Origin: Calothrix anomala FACHB-343
GTDB taxonomy: Bacteria; Cyanobacteriota; Cyanobacteriia; Cyanobacteriales; Nostocaceae
Assembly (NCBI RefSeq): GCF_014696435.1
Contig: NZ_JACJQG010000033.1
Location: 27,747 to 91,746, forward strand
Direction of reading: 5' to 3'
DNA: 64,000 bases
The notes beneath the pieces were generated by a model. The model made no database searches. It saw only the letters and a list, made by a program, of their open reading frames with translations, and was not told where the DNA came from. Position 1 is the stretch's first letter; each line of letters opens with the position of its first letter. The position numbers and the translations under genes are program-made. This document shows positions 55,926-63,488 of the stretch, piece after piece.

Positions 55926-56273
55926 GACAGCGATTTTTATTAGTGTAAGCTAATCTGCTTTTAAGTTGCACAATCCATTGTCAGGGTTGTTGACTGTTGA
56001 CTGTTGACTGTTGACAGCCCTTATTAGTAGTTATGCAATTTAGATGCACATTAGTGTATGACAACTTCAGGGCCAGAAAACTCGAAGTCGGAAATTTTGG
56101 CAAAATTTCCCTTAATTGCCGAAAAATACTAGCGCGATCGCACTGGAATTTATCTCCTGTTTCTCACACAGTTGCGTACAAATGTACTATAATAATAAAT
56201 ATAGCGCCCACAAAGCCCGGTTAAGTTGAGAATGGCTCTGTGGAAGGTTTCTGGAAGGAAGATAGAATTAACG
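55926..56273. other. intergenic region with family A repeat
   Basis: The family A element fills 55948-56055. The rest is AT-rich. An ORF of 63 codons at 56033-56224 starts inside the repeat and is not credible. Confidence 0.5.
55948..56055. repeat. dispersed element with heptamer core, family A copy 4
   Basis: AGCTAATCTGCTTTTAAG, TTGCACAATCCATTG, AGGGTTGTTGACTGTTGACT with further TTGACTG heptamers, ACAGCCCTTATTAGTAGT, TATGCAATTTAGATG and GCACATTAGTG. Full-length apart from a changed right end. Confidence 0.8.
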
Positions 56274-56546
56274 ATGAGTAATATGATGAAGCACTACATT
56301 CTCAACCTCAACCCCACTGCAAAGCATGAATGGGATCGGTGTATTTTACGCGATCCTCTGACAGCAAAACGCCCAGATATAGCCAAGATAATCGCTGATG
56401 CGGTTGGTGCAGATACAGGAAGTTATTTAGTGAGTGTGAATATCGAAGTGACTGTACTAGAACAAGCTGCGGTACCACAAGCCGAACAACTTTCCCTTTC
56501 ATTTCCAGAGATGACACCACCATCTCAATTACGGGAAGTGGCGTAG
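56274..56546 (+). CDS. small protein of unknown function
   Basis: Not recognised. I choose ATG 56274 (MSNMMKHYILNLNPTAKHEW), preceded by the purine-rich GGAAGGAAGAT; ATGs at 56283 and 56286 are possible too. About 90 residues: a start with aromatic and charged residues, a helix with DIAKIIADAVGADTGS, a strand YLVSVNIEVTVLEQ, and a Pro/Ser-rich tail. It is followed 123 bp later by another small unknown gene on the same strand. Confidence 0.55.
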   Translation: MSNMMKHYILNLNPTAKHEWDRCILRDPLTAKRPDIAKIIADAVGADTGSYLVSVNIEVTVLEQAAVPQAEQLSLSFPEMTPPSQLREVA

Positions 56547-56669
56547 GAACAGAGATGATAAGGGGCTAGAGGCTAGGGAAGACAAGGAAGACAATTGTAG
56601 AGACGCGATTCATCGCGTCTTTGCCCAATGCCCAATGCCCCATGCCCATTTACCTAATATTATTTAATT

Positions 56670-57038
56670 ATGCAACTGAGTTATTATCCGGATGCAATAG
56701 TTCAAGCTGCTCATCGAGTTAATGAACTAGATTCGCAATTGATGGCAGTGCAACAGCAAATTAACCGCTTTGAAGGTAACGCAGATCGTAGCGCTGCTTT
56801 TGATATGGATTTAAAGAATGATGCACAACGCAAAGCGCGGCGCTTTGAAGTTCTGCTGGTAAATCAGGAATATCAAAAAGCCATAGATACCCAACTGAGA
56901 TTAACCGCAGAAAAAACAAATGCGATCGCTCATTTGGAATATCTGCGTAACCAGTTTAGTGTAGCGAAGTTAGAAGCCAGATTAGCGATCGCCCAACAAC
57001 TCACTGATTTTGAATCTCGCGAATTAGTAGGATTGTAA
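56670..57038 (+). CDS. coiled-coil protein of unknown function
   Basis: 122 residues, almost entirely helical with heptad-like spacing (ELDSQLMAVQQQINRFEG, then YQKAIDTQLRLTAEKTNAIA and EYLRNQFSVAKLEARLAIAQ). No signal peptide or membrane segment. Not recognised. The gap before it contains an AGACGCGATTCATCGCGTCT palindrome and CCCAATG heptamers, so co-transcription with the preceding gene is possible but interrupted by repeats. Confidence 0.6.
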   Translation: MQLSYYPDAIVQAAHRVNELDSQLMAVQQQINRFEGNADRSAAFDMDLKNDAQRKARRFEVLLVNQEYQKAIDTQLRLTAEKTNAIAHLEYLRNQFSVAKLEARLAIAQQLTDFESRELVGL

Positions 57039-57082
57039 ATCATTGTCTAACGCTTAGGGAACTCCAGAAAATAAATTATCCC

Positions 57083-57120
57083 AAATTGTAGGGGCGGGGT
57101 AACCCCGCCCCTACAATTTG
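57083..57120. repeat. GTAGGGGCGGGG palindrome
   Basis: CAAATTGTAGGGGCGGGGT followed by its reverse complement, 45 bp after a stop codon. Same palindrome as 41393-41419. Could act as a 3' mRNA hairpin. Confidence 0.7.
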
Positions 57121-57130
57121 CGGGCTTGGT

Positions 57131-57233
57131 AATACCAATTTCAATAATCTTTGCGACACATCAAAATATTCTAGAGGGCATGGCATTGCCAGTGCCCCTA
57201 CAATCTGTCGCATTCTTTTTTCCAATTGGTATA
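57131..57233. repeat. dispersed TIR element, family B copy 4
   Basis: AATACCAATTTCAATAATC at the left, CCAATTGGTATAA at the right (inverse), with TTGCGACACATC / CTGTCGCATTC inner arms and GGGCATGGCATTGCC. The best-conserved ends of the family. Confidence 0.8.
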
Positions 57234-57267
57234 AGTTAATGATTGGGATATTTTTTTATCAGAAAAA

Positions 57268-57583
57268 TGGGTTTAAAACCTCGTCCTTGTAGGACGACTT
57301 TTGTGGTAGGATTTGGTACAAACAGATATCCAGGCTCAATACTTACGCCCTGAAACAGGTGGGATGAGAGCAAACTCGGATACGGCTGAAGGGCAATGGC
57401 AGTGTGCCACCCTGGAGGCAAACAAGTTTTTTGAACTTGTGTACTCTACAGCTAAAAGTCGCCATAGGGCATTGGGAGACTTTAAACGGACGCGGAGACT
57501 GGGTAAGACTTGCTTGCAAGCACTGGTCGGTGAAACGTCAAGGAATCCTCACACTTTTAGGGTGAGGAGGTATGTCAACTGGA
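57268..57583 (+). mobile_element. remnant or miniature IS200/IS605-type element with tnpB-like 3' end
   Basis: Left side: GGTTTAAAACCTCG and hairpin CGTCCT-TGT-AGGACG (57282-57296). Right side: AAACGTCAAGGAATCC, hairpin CCTCAC/GTGAGG (57547-57567) and GTCAAC, the arrangement usual at the right end of cyanobacterial IS605 elements after tnpB. Between them no complete tnpB exists; one frame reads through RPETGGMRANSD and GKTCLQALVGETSRNPHTF, which may be a decayed tnpB tail or the region that in active elements encodes the omega RNA. A strong terminator follows. Confidence 0.5.
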
Positions 57584-57600
57584 AATCCCTTAAACACAGA

Positions 57601-57636
57601 GATACCCGACTTTTCTCGAAAGTCGGGTATCTTTTT
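57601..57636 (+). terminator. strong rho-independent terminator
   Basis: GATACCCGACTTT / AAAGTCGGGTATC (13-bp stem) with loop TCTCG, followed by TTTTT. No protein gene precedes it closely; the nearest upstream transcript candidate is the IS605-like remnant. Confidence 0.85.
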
Positions 57637-58262
57637 AGAATTACTCAATAACCGCTTCGTGTCTAATGCGCACTTGGCGGTTCATTTCAAGTAAATTTCT
57701 TGCATTTTCGCCAAAATATCTAGATTTAACCAATATTAAACTCGATAATCAAAGCTTAGAAGTTCAAATTTGGAGTTCTGAGAATCAACCATCCTGTAAT
57801 AAACAAGAAGTTTCCGGCTTTTTCCATGATGGTTGCAGATATTTACACGAAACTCCGAGTTCCGAACACCAATGTTCAAGAGATTTACTCAAAACGCCGA
57901 GTTCCGAACACCAACGTTCAAGAGATTTACTCAAAACGCCGAGTTCTGAACACCAACGTTCAAGAGATTTACTCAAAACGCCGAGTTCCGAACACCAATG
58001 TTCAAGATATTTAGGCGAAACGATGGAATAGAGAAGTATCAATCAACCCCATCATCAGCATCTCACTGAAAAATAAGATTTCCCATGCCCTGTACCCTAT
58101 GCTCATTTCCGTTAAAATTTAACTACTTCCGTCCAGCTTCAAACAGTGATTTAAGTAAGTAGGTAAAAATAAACTAAATTATATGACAAAAAGTAAATAG
58201 ACTTGAAACCCTTACCAATGACCAATGACCAATGACAAATGACAAATGACCAATAACATTTT
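57637..58262. other. intergenic region around the 42-bp minisatellite
   Basis: The part before the array (57640-57856) shows an open frame (SKFLAFSPKYLDLTNIKLDN and on) that leads into the repeat and may be protein-coding at a low probability. The part after it has ATGACAA/ATGACCA heptamers at about 58217-58257, reaching the NurA start. Confidence 0.45.
57857..58019. repeat. 42-bp minisatellite
   Basis: Units start at 57857, 57899, 57941 and 57983 with an exact 42-bp period: GAGTTCCGAACACCAACG then TTCAAGAGATTTACTCAAAA and CGCC. The last unit is changed at its end. Because 42 is a multiple of three, ORFs run through on both strands (plus: TPSSEHQRSRDLLK); I treat these as by-products. The last unit ends 240 bp before the NurA gene. 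Confidence 0.85.
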
Positions 58263-59438
58263 ATGCTTGACCTGACAAAACTAGCGCGACAAATGCAAGG
58301 TTTAAGTCAGCATCTTTCTTCAGAAGCTGCTGCAAGTCGTCAACGTTTAGAATTAGCTCAACAATACCTACACAAAGCTTATAGCGAACAACAAGATTTA
58401 ATCGCTCGTCAGGAGAAATGGCGCGATCGCATTCTCTTTGCTAATGCTACACCCATAGAGCCACTAGAAACTTGTATTGAGATTCCAGTACCGCCGAAAA
58501 TTCATACTGTAATTGCTACTGATGGTTCGCAAATTGCGCCTAACCACCATGAAATTGCTTACTGTTATCTGTTAAATATTGGCAGAGTCGTTTTACATTA
58601 CGGACAAAATCGCCATCCACTCTTGGATAGTCTGCCAGAAGTATTTTACCGTCCCGAAGATTTATATATGTCTCGGCAGTGGGGAATTAGAACTGAAGAA
58701 TGGATGGGTTATCGCCGTACTGCTAGCGAAGCCACAGTCTTAGCCGAACTAGCTTGTGCGGTAAAAGGAGAAGTACCTACCCTGGCGATGGTGGATGGTT
58801 CCTTAATTTACTGGTTTTTAGAACAATTACCCCTTGATGCCCGCGATCGCATTTTACCCCCCATTATCGCCGCTTGGCAGCAAATGCGTGACGCCCAAAT
58901 TCCCTTGATGGGATATCTCAGCGCTTCTCGTAACGTCGAAGGGATGAACTTTTTACGCTTGTTAGCTTGTCCCCATCCCGTACCCGACTGTATAAGTTAT
59001 TGCCCCAATCAATTAGAAAAGGTTCCTTGTAAAGTCTTTGAACCCTTGCGCGATACTTCTCTGTGGACAACTCAACTCAAACCAGGACAGCGCGGCCCCT
59101 TGTGGCGCAGCAATGCCAGAATTTTGGAGTTGTACGAAGACCAAAACATATATTTTTGCTACGTTCATGTCGGTACCGAAATTGCCCGGATAGAAGTACC
59201 TGCCTGGGTAGCAGAAAATACCGCTATGTTTGACCAAGCCTTAGGACTGATGCTGGCACAGGTGCAAAAAGGCTATGGTTATCCAGTAGCGATCGCTGAA
59301 GCTCATAATCAAGCGGTGGTACGTGGTGGCGATAAAACGCGCTTTTTTGCGTTACTGGAGAAGCAAATGATTAAAGCTGGTTTGAGAAATGTGGGTACTT
59401 CTTATAAAGAAGCGAGAAAGCGGGGAAGTATTGCATGA
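58263..59438 (+). CDS. NurA domain-containing protein
   Basis: A 391-residue member of the NurA superfamily (single-strand endo/exonuclease acting with HerA in archaeal double-strand-break processing). The first metal Asp is Asp87 in IATDGSQIAPN and the second DGS motif is AMVDGSLIYWFLEQLP near 179. An N-terminal helical stretch (residues 5-55) resembles a coiled coil. Further segments are GYLSASRNVEGMNFLRLL and VAIAEAHNQAVVRGGDKTRF, a typical C-terminal NurA block. HerA is not adjacent. The ATG follows directly after a heptamer tract and lacks a clear ribosome-binding site. Confidence 0.88.
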   Translation: MLDLTKLARQMQGLSQHLSSEAAASRQRLELAQQYLHKAYSEQQDLIARQEKWRDRILFANATPIEPLETCIEIPVPPKIHTVIATDGSQIAPNHHEIAYCYLLNIGRVVLHYGQNRHPLLDSLPEVFYRPEDLYMSRQWGIRTEEWMGYRRTASEATVLAELACAVKGEVPTLAMVDGSLIYWFLEQLPLDARDRILPPIIAAWQQMRDAQIPLMGYLSASRNVEGMNFLRLLACPHPVPDCISYCPNQLEKVPCKVFEPLRDTSLWTTQLKPGQRGPLWRSNARILELYEDQNIYFCYVHVGTEIARIEVPAWVAENTAMFDQALGLMLAQVQKGYGYPVAIAEAHNQAVVRGGDKTRFFALLEKQMIKAGLRNVGTSYKEARKRGSIA

Positions 59439-59956
59439 AAGGTCATTTGTCATTGGTCATTAGTCATTTGTAATACCAATTTAAATCATATGGTTATAGT
59501 TTGAAAACACGCCCTAACCCCCCTTAAAAAGGCTACGGTGTACACACAAGTCTTATAACCTAGCCCGATAACGTTTTGATCCCCCCTAACCCCCCTTCAA
59601 AAAGGGGGGAAGAGAATCAAATTCCCCCTTTTTAAGGGGCAGCCCTGCGTTGCGGGGGTTCCCCCCGTTGTAGCAAGTGGCGTGGATTTAGGGGGATCTA
59701 GCTACATTTTGCACTTAGCACAGAGATCTGTGTACACCGTAGAGGAGAAGGGGAGAGGGGATAAGGGCGAGGGTTTTTGTACAACACTCGCCGTATATAG
59801 CTTTTAGCTGAAGTTGACACCAATGAAGTCTAAAGCCCCTGGGAGGGGGTTGGGGGATCTGAGTGCGTAAGTTCTGGCATTGCCCTAAAAATTTATAAAC
59901 GAAACACCCAAAGCTATCAGCAAACACAAGTGCTGAGATAGCAGTTTCAGCAGTAG
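59439..59956. other. repeat-filled intergenic region
   Basis: 518 bp. It contains TCATTTG heptamers, C-runs (CCCCCCTAACCCCCC) and the MITE-like element described below. An ORF on the minus strand (59715-59927) overlaps these sequences and is not credible. Confidence 0.5.
59533..59742. mobile_element. MITE-like element with 14-bp terminal inverted repeats
   Basis: CTACGGTGTACACA at 59533 and TGTGTACACCGTAG ending at 59742 are perfect inverted repeats, 210 bp apart. The interior has further inverted segments (CCCCCCTTCAAAAAGG, AAATTCCCCCTTTTTAAG) and no ORF. No clear target duplication was found. Confidence 0.7.
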
Positions 59957-61180
59957 TTAACTTTGCACAGGTAAATTCCGTTTGAGTTGCAATCCTATCA
60001 ACAATCCGACAATGACAAAGGCTGTCATGTAAGCCAAACTAATAAACCGCACTGAAAAAGGTGGTGCGACTCCTTCAACATCTATAAGTTTTTCTAGCTG
60101 AAATGGCTTAAATTGACGTTCAGCATTGGGTTGAGGCGCAATTTCTACTTGTAGTTTATGGGGTGCGCCATCAAAAAACCCTTGTTCCCATGAAAATTGT
60201 CCTGTGGAATCGGTTACAGTTTTGTAAGCAAAATTCACAAAACCATCTTCAACCATGACGGTTGTAATATTTAAAAGTAAGTCAGGAATTGGTTGATTAG
60301 TTTTTTCATCAGTTACTTTTAATTGCAAAGCCGCAGTTTCACCAACGCTGGTGTTAGTAGATCCTAATAATTGCAGTTGCAAACCTTGTTGACGAACAAT
60401 TCCCGAATTATCAACTTGTAGCGCAGTTGTAGAACCATGTTCGTGATGCCCTTGATGCTCGTGATGCTCTTGATGCTCGTGACTGTGTGAGTGTCCTGCA
60501 CCTTGGGATTGGGCAACTTCTGCACTGATGTTAACAAATAATAGAGCTGCGATCGCCACCACAGTCAACCCACTTAATAATAATCGCACTCGCGCTGGTG
60601 CAATTTCTCCCGGTGCGATCGCTTGTCTTCCACCAATTACCCAACCGCCACCTAGCCCAACTAGTAATAAAATCACAGCGAGAATCGCAAAATTCCGATA
60701 TTTTACTGAATTCTCAGCTACTGGTAATGTCAGGGTTTGCTGAATTGGTGTAAAAGCATTGGCAACAACGGGGGTAACATTCACCTTAAGTTGGTAATTC
60801 CCCCGAATTGGTAACATCTGCTGAACTTCTAGCTCGCCTTTAGGGGCGATAGTTTCCAAATCTAGAAGCTTGGTTCCCTCGACTATGGGAAAATCTGTAG
60901 TAAACCAAGGATTATGGGGTGGGTTAAAAATTTCCAGGTTAAATTTAGCGTTCTCTAAAGCTTTACCTGTAGCGTCTTCGGCTCGCAGAACTAATTTTAC
61001 TGGCGATTGGGGCGTACTAGATGCCGCTTCAAAGGGTAAAACTTTGCTTGCTGGTGCTGGGTTCACCAGTCGCACTCCTGGCGCGGGGGATGCGGAGAAG
61101 CCGATAAAACTATAAAAAACTACACTCACCATACAAATAGCACTGATGAGTGTATAAAGCTTAAATTTCGACATTTTCAC
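59957..61180 (-). CDS. membrane protein with histidine-rich metal-binding loop
   Basis: 407 residues. An N-terminal signal/anchor (residues 8-28) leads into a beta domain with Pro-rich segments (LEIFNPPHNPWFTTDFPI) up to about 155. Two membrane helices follow at about 167-188 and 199-217. The loop after them has ten histidines in 19 residues (HSHSHEHQEHHEH and on), then a second beta domain (TTALQVDNSGIVRQQGLQLQ) and a last membrane helix at about 381-400. Such His runs bind Ni, Co or Zn. It follows cbtB and the riboswitch-like leader on the same strand, which suggests cobalt uptake or handling. Family not recognised. Confidence 0.75.
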   Translation of the reverse strand: MKMSKFKLYTLISAICMVSVVFYSFIGFSASPAPGVRLVNPAPASKVLPFEAASSTPQSPVKLVLRAEDATGKALENAKFNLEIFNPPHNPWFTTDFPIVEGTKLLDLETIAPKGELEVQQMLPIRGNYQLKVNVTPVVANAFTPIQQTLTLPVAENSVKYRNFAILAVILLLVGLGGGWVIGGRQAIAPGEIAPARVRLLLSGLTVVAIAALLFVNISAEVAQSQGAGHSHSHEHQEHHEHQGHHEHGSTTALQVDNSGIVRQQGLQLQLLGSTNTSVGETAALQLKVTDEKTNQPIPDLLLNITTVMVEDGFVNFAYKTVTDSTGQFSWEQGFFDGAPHKLQVEIAPQPNAERQFKPFQLEKLIDVEGVAPPFSVRFISLAYMTAFVIVGLLIGLQLKRNLPVQS

Positions 61181-61231
61181 TGTGAATTTCTACAGTAATA
61201 GTGGAGTGTATCAAACCTTGTGAACCCAGCT

Positions 61232-61330
61232 TATACCAATTCAAAATTCAAAATTCAAAATTAGCAAAGCCAGATACTAAAGGGGCTTCTGAGTTTGGAT
61301 TTATTGCTGAATTTTAAAGAATTGGTATTA
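61232..61330. repeat. dispersed TIR element, family D copy 3 (reverse)
   Basis: TATACCAATTC at 61232 and AATTGGTATTA ending at 61330. Lies between cbtB and the His-rich gene, inside their probable transcript. Confidence 0.7.
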
Positions 61331-61450
61331 CAAGTTTTCAATTACTCATTTTTGCTGTAAATTGTGGAGAATCTTGTGCGCTGGATTTCACGCAGATTCT
61401 TCCCCCAATCCTAGCGAGGATATGGGGGTGCTTAAACAGTTGCTAACTGT

Positions 61451-61642
61451 TTAGTGACAAGGTACCAACAGGGTATGGTGACGGGGGTTATGTACGCGAT
61501 CGTGAATTGCCGGATAGGTTGTAAAATAAACAGTCCACAGTGTCAACGCACATAGGGAAACGAAAAGTGTTGCTTGTACAGGCGTTGATAAAGTCAAGTT
61601 AGCCGTTTTTTGCAACACTGAAGGATGAGTTTGAGTTGTCAT
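61451..61642 (-). CDS. cbtB: CbtB-type cobalt transporter subunit
   Basis: A 63-residue protein with one membrane helix (about 24-43, ATLFVSLCALTLWTVYF) and the hallmark C-terminal metal motif HDRVHNPRHHTLLVPCH (residues 47-63, ending Pro-Cys-His). This pattern identifies CbtB, the small subunit of a predicted B12-regulated cobalt transporter. The usual partner cbtA (five-helix protein) is not adjacent; instead the His-rich membrane protein follows. Leader resembles a cobalamin riboswitch. Confidence 0.88.
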   Translation of the reverse strand: MTTQTHPSVLQKTANLTLSTPVQATLFVSLCALTLWTVYFTTYPAIHDRVHNPRHHTLLVPCH

Positions 61643-61667
61643 CTTATACCTCGCATAAATTTAGAAC

Positions 61668-61786
61668 AGTGAACGCATCGGCGGGTGTTCCGGCTGGGCT
61701 AGCTTTAGCAACTGTTTTCTTGATGAACCGCGAATTCATACCCAAGTTTCCCCTTTACCTTTAGCGGCTGTTCTCCACTAAAACCG
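61668..61786 (-). promoter_or_regulatory. cobalamin-riboswitch-like leader of cbtB
   Basis: On the minus strand the leader contains AGCCGGAACACCCGCC (61680-61695), a 13-of-16 match by eye to the B12 box consensus AGYCMGRWDACCKGCC. Upstream of it are GGGAAACTTGGGTATGAATTC and GTGGAGAACAGCC, corresponding in order to the GGGAA and GGUG-type conserved segments. The box is 38 bases before the cbtB ATG. The presence of CbtB downstream supports the call. Confidence 0.5.
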
Positions 61787-62592
61787 ATTATTACGCAAAT
61801 AACACAATATCTTAGTTTTTGTTGGCGTGCCAGTATGTATATTTATGCAAAAATTTGCGATTGACAACAGCAGGCTATATTATTGGCTACTTATCGTTCC
61901 TGCGTAATTAGAAATTTCTTTGTGATGGCTGCTGTATTATTTGATTCTTTCTAATGAGCGATCGCCAGAATGTAAATTTTTTTATTAAATCGAATACTCA
62001 GTATTTTTATTCAATTTATGACATTGGGCATGGGGCATTGGGCATTGGGCATTGGGCATTGGGCATTGGTCATTTGTCATTTGTCATTTGTCATTTGTCA
62101 TTTGTGGTTTGGGATATAATTTGCCCAATATCCAGGTTTTAGAGGATATTGCCCTAGCTAACAATCATACTCTAATTTAATTTAGATAAATTTTGATGAT
62201 TTGCTAGGAAATAGCATTAATTAAAATTAAATAATAGATGATATTTATACCTATTTTCTAAAATTATCCTAATTCCGAGGTTTGAAGACCCATGCGTTTA
62301 TACGTAGCAGGTTTTCAGTTGGGGTTTAAATCCTCGAATGAAAATGTCTTTAATTTTGAATTTTGAATTTTTAACTCTTGTCTTAATTACGAATTACGTA
62401 GGCGCAAGCCTTCCCGCAGGGTATTACGAATTACGAATTAATATTATGTCTAGATGCAGGCGATCGCTCATCTTCATCATGGGCTAATTTGGTCGCGATC
62501 GCACTTCTCAGCACTTCGCTAAAACACAGTTCTTAACACTGATTGTTTTTTTGTGATTTTTGTGGCAATATTTTTTACATTAAGCAAAATAC
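61787..62592. other. long intergenic region between cbtB and the NIL-domain operon
   Basis: About 800 bp without a supported gene. Contains GGGCATT and GTCATTT heptamers (about 62025-62103), an inverted GAGGTTTGAAGACCC / GGGGTTTAAATCCTC pair at 62278-62337, a second copy of the AAAGACATTTTCATTCG repeat seen at 5304, and HIP1 sites near 62460. Confidence 0.55.
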
Positions 62593-62615
62593 TATAATAC
62601 GATAGATTTATCGTA
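62593..62615 (+). promoter_or_regulatory. promoter with overlapping palindromic operator
   Basis: A perfect -10 box TATAAT (62593-62598) is followed by a palindrome TACGATA-GATT-TATCGTA (62598-62615) that would cover the transcription start. That is the usual place for a repressor operator. The -35 region is weak. The downstream unit is the leader ORF and NIL-domain genes. Confidence 0.65.
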
Positions 62616-62648
62616 GTTTGCAAAGCAGCCTAGAAGAGGAGAATCTAA

Positions 62649-62759
62649 ATGAGACTCATATCCAGTCGGGCAAATTTGGCGAAACTAAATGTTTTTGATG
62701 AGAAATATTGTCTATTTGTCCCATTGTTCCTAAACCATTCAGTGATGATGGGAGGTTAA
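62649..62759 (+). CDS. possible 36-residue leader peptide
   Basis: ATG ORF with AGGAG seven bases upstream, a much better ribosome-binding site than most in this window. The peptide starts MRLISSRANLAKL and ends NHSVMMGG, with the stop 4 bp before the NIL-domain gene. The last codons and stop overlap the GGGAGG ribosome-binding site of the next gene, so translation of the leader could influence it. No similar family known to me. Confidence 0.45.
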   Translation: MRLISSRANLAKLNVFDEKYCLFVPLFLNHSVMMGG

Positions 62760-62763
62760 GCCA

Positions 62764-63438
62764 ATGTCTCCTCGTCAAGCGAAAAAATCTCCCCCAGTTC
62801 ATAGCCGGATTTCAGTTCCGCAAAAGTATCACAGACAACCTGTGATTTCGCGGTTAGTGTCGCGCTATGGTTTAACAGTCAACATTACAGCCGCATCATT
62901 AGTATCAGATGATGACAGCGATGGCTGGTTTGACTTAGAACTATCGGGAAATCCCCAGCATTTAACCAATAGCTTATCTTACCTGCAAGAATTGGGTGTA
63001 AATTTAGTGCAAATAGCGATCGCTAACCAAATTCAAATGAATAACCGGGATTTGGAAGAAAATCCGATGAAGTGGGAATTGGGCGAGGGAGAGAAAAATC
63101 TAGTTCCTAATCATGAAACCACATTTTTGCGATCGCGATCGCGAAAAATCACAGGGCTGTCAGAAGAATATCAAAAATGGTTATCTCATGGTCAAACTAA
63201 TCGCTTACGTCTACAGCTTTGCATTTTGCAAAATTACCACCAGAAACCTATAATTTCTCAACTAGTTTCTCGTTATGGATTAACAGTCAACATCATCGGT
63301 GCGCGCCTTCACCCCAATATGCAAGATGATGGCTGGTTTGAGCTAGATTTATGGGGTAAAACCAAGCAAATCCGCTCTAGTCTAATTTATCTCACAAAAT
63401 TAGGATTACCAATTTGGCCTGATTGGGCTAGTGGCTAG
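62764..63438 (+). CDS. double NIL-domain protein
   Basis: 224 residues with two NIL domains, the small ferredoxin-like fold found at the C-terminus of MetN-type ATPases. Domain 1 is about 17-80 (QPVISRLVSRYGLTVNITAA, DGWFDLELSGNPQHL), domain 2 about 145-215 (KPIISQLVSRYGLTVNIIGA, DDGWFELDLWGKTKQI). A charged linker separates them. Preceded by GGGAGG ribosome-binding site. No ATPase or other domain is present, so these are stand-alone ligand-sensing-type modules; ligand unknown (Met binding is known for MetN NIL domains). Confidence 0.88.
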   Translation: MSPRQAKKSPPVHSRISVPQKYHRQPVISRLVSRYGLTVNITAASLVSDDDSDGWFDLELSGNPQHLTNSLSYLQELGVNLVQIAIANQIQMNNRDLEENPMKWELGEGEKNLVPNHETTFLRSRSRKITGLSEEYQKWLSHGQTNRLRLQLCILQNYHQKPIISQLVSRYGLTVNIIGARLHPNMQDDGWFELDLWGKTKQIRSSLIYLTKLGLPIWPDWASG

Positions 63439-63488
63439 GGACTACAAAGAGTTTAATAAAAATTTTTGAAATACTGATTTATAGTAAT

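Noticed and set aside
57666-57856. Calling the open frame before the 42-bp repeat a gene
   Set aside because: Only about 60 non-repeat codons, no clear ribosome-binding site and no recognised homology; kept as a finding only.
59715-59927. 70-codon minus-strand ORF in the MITE region
   Set aside because: It overlaps the end of the MITE and C-rich repeats; no protein features.
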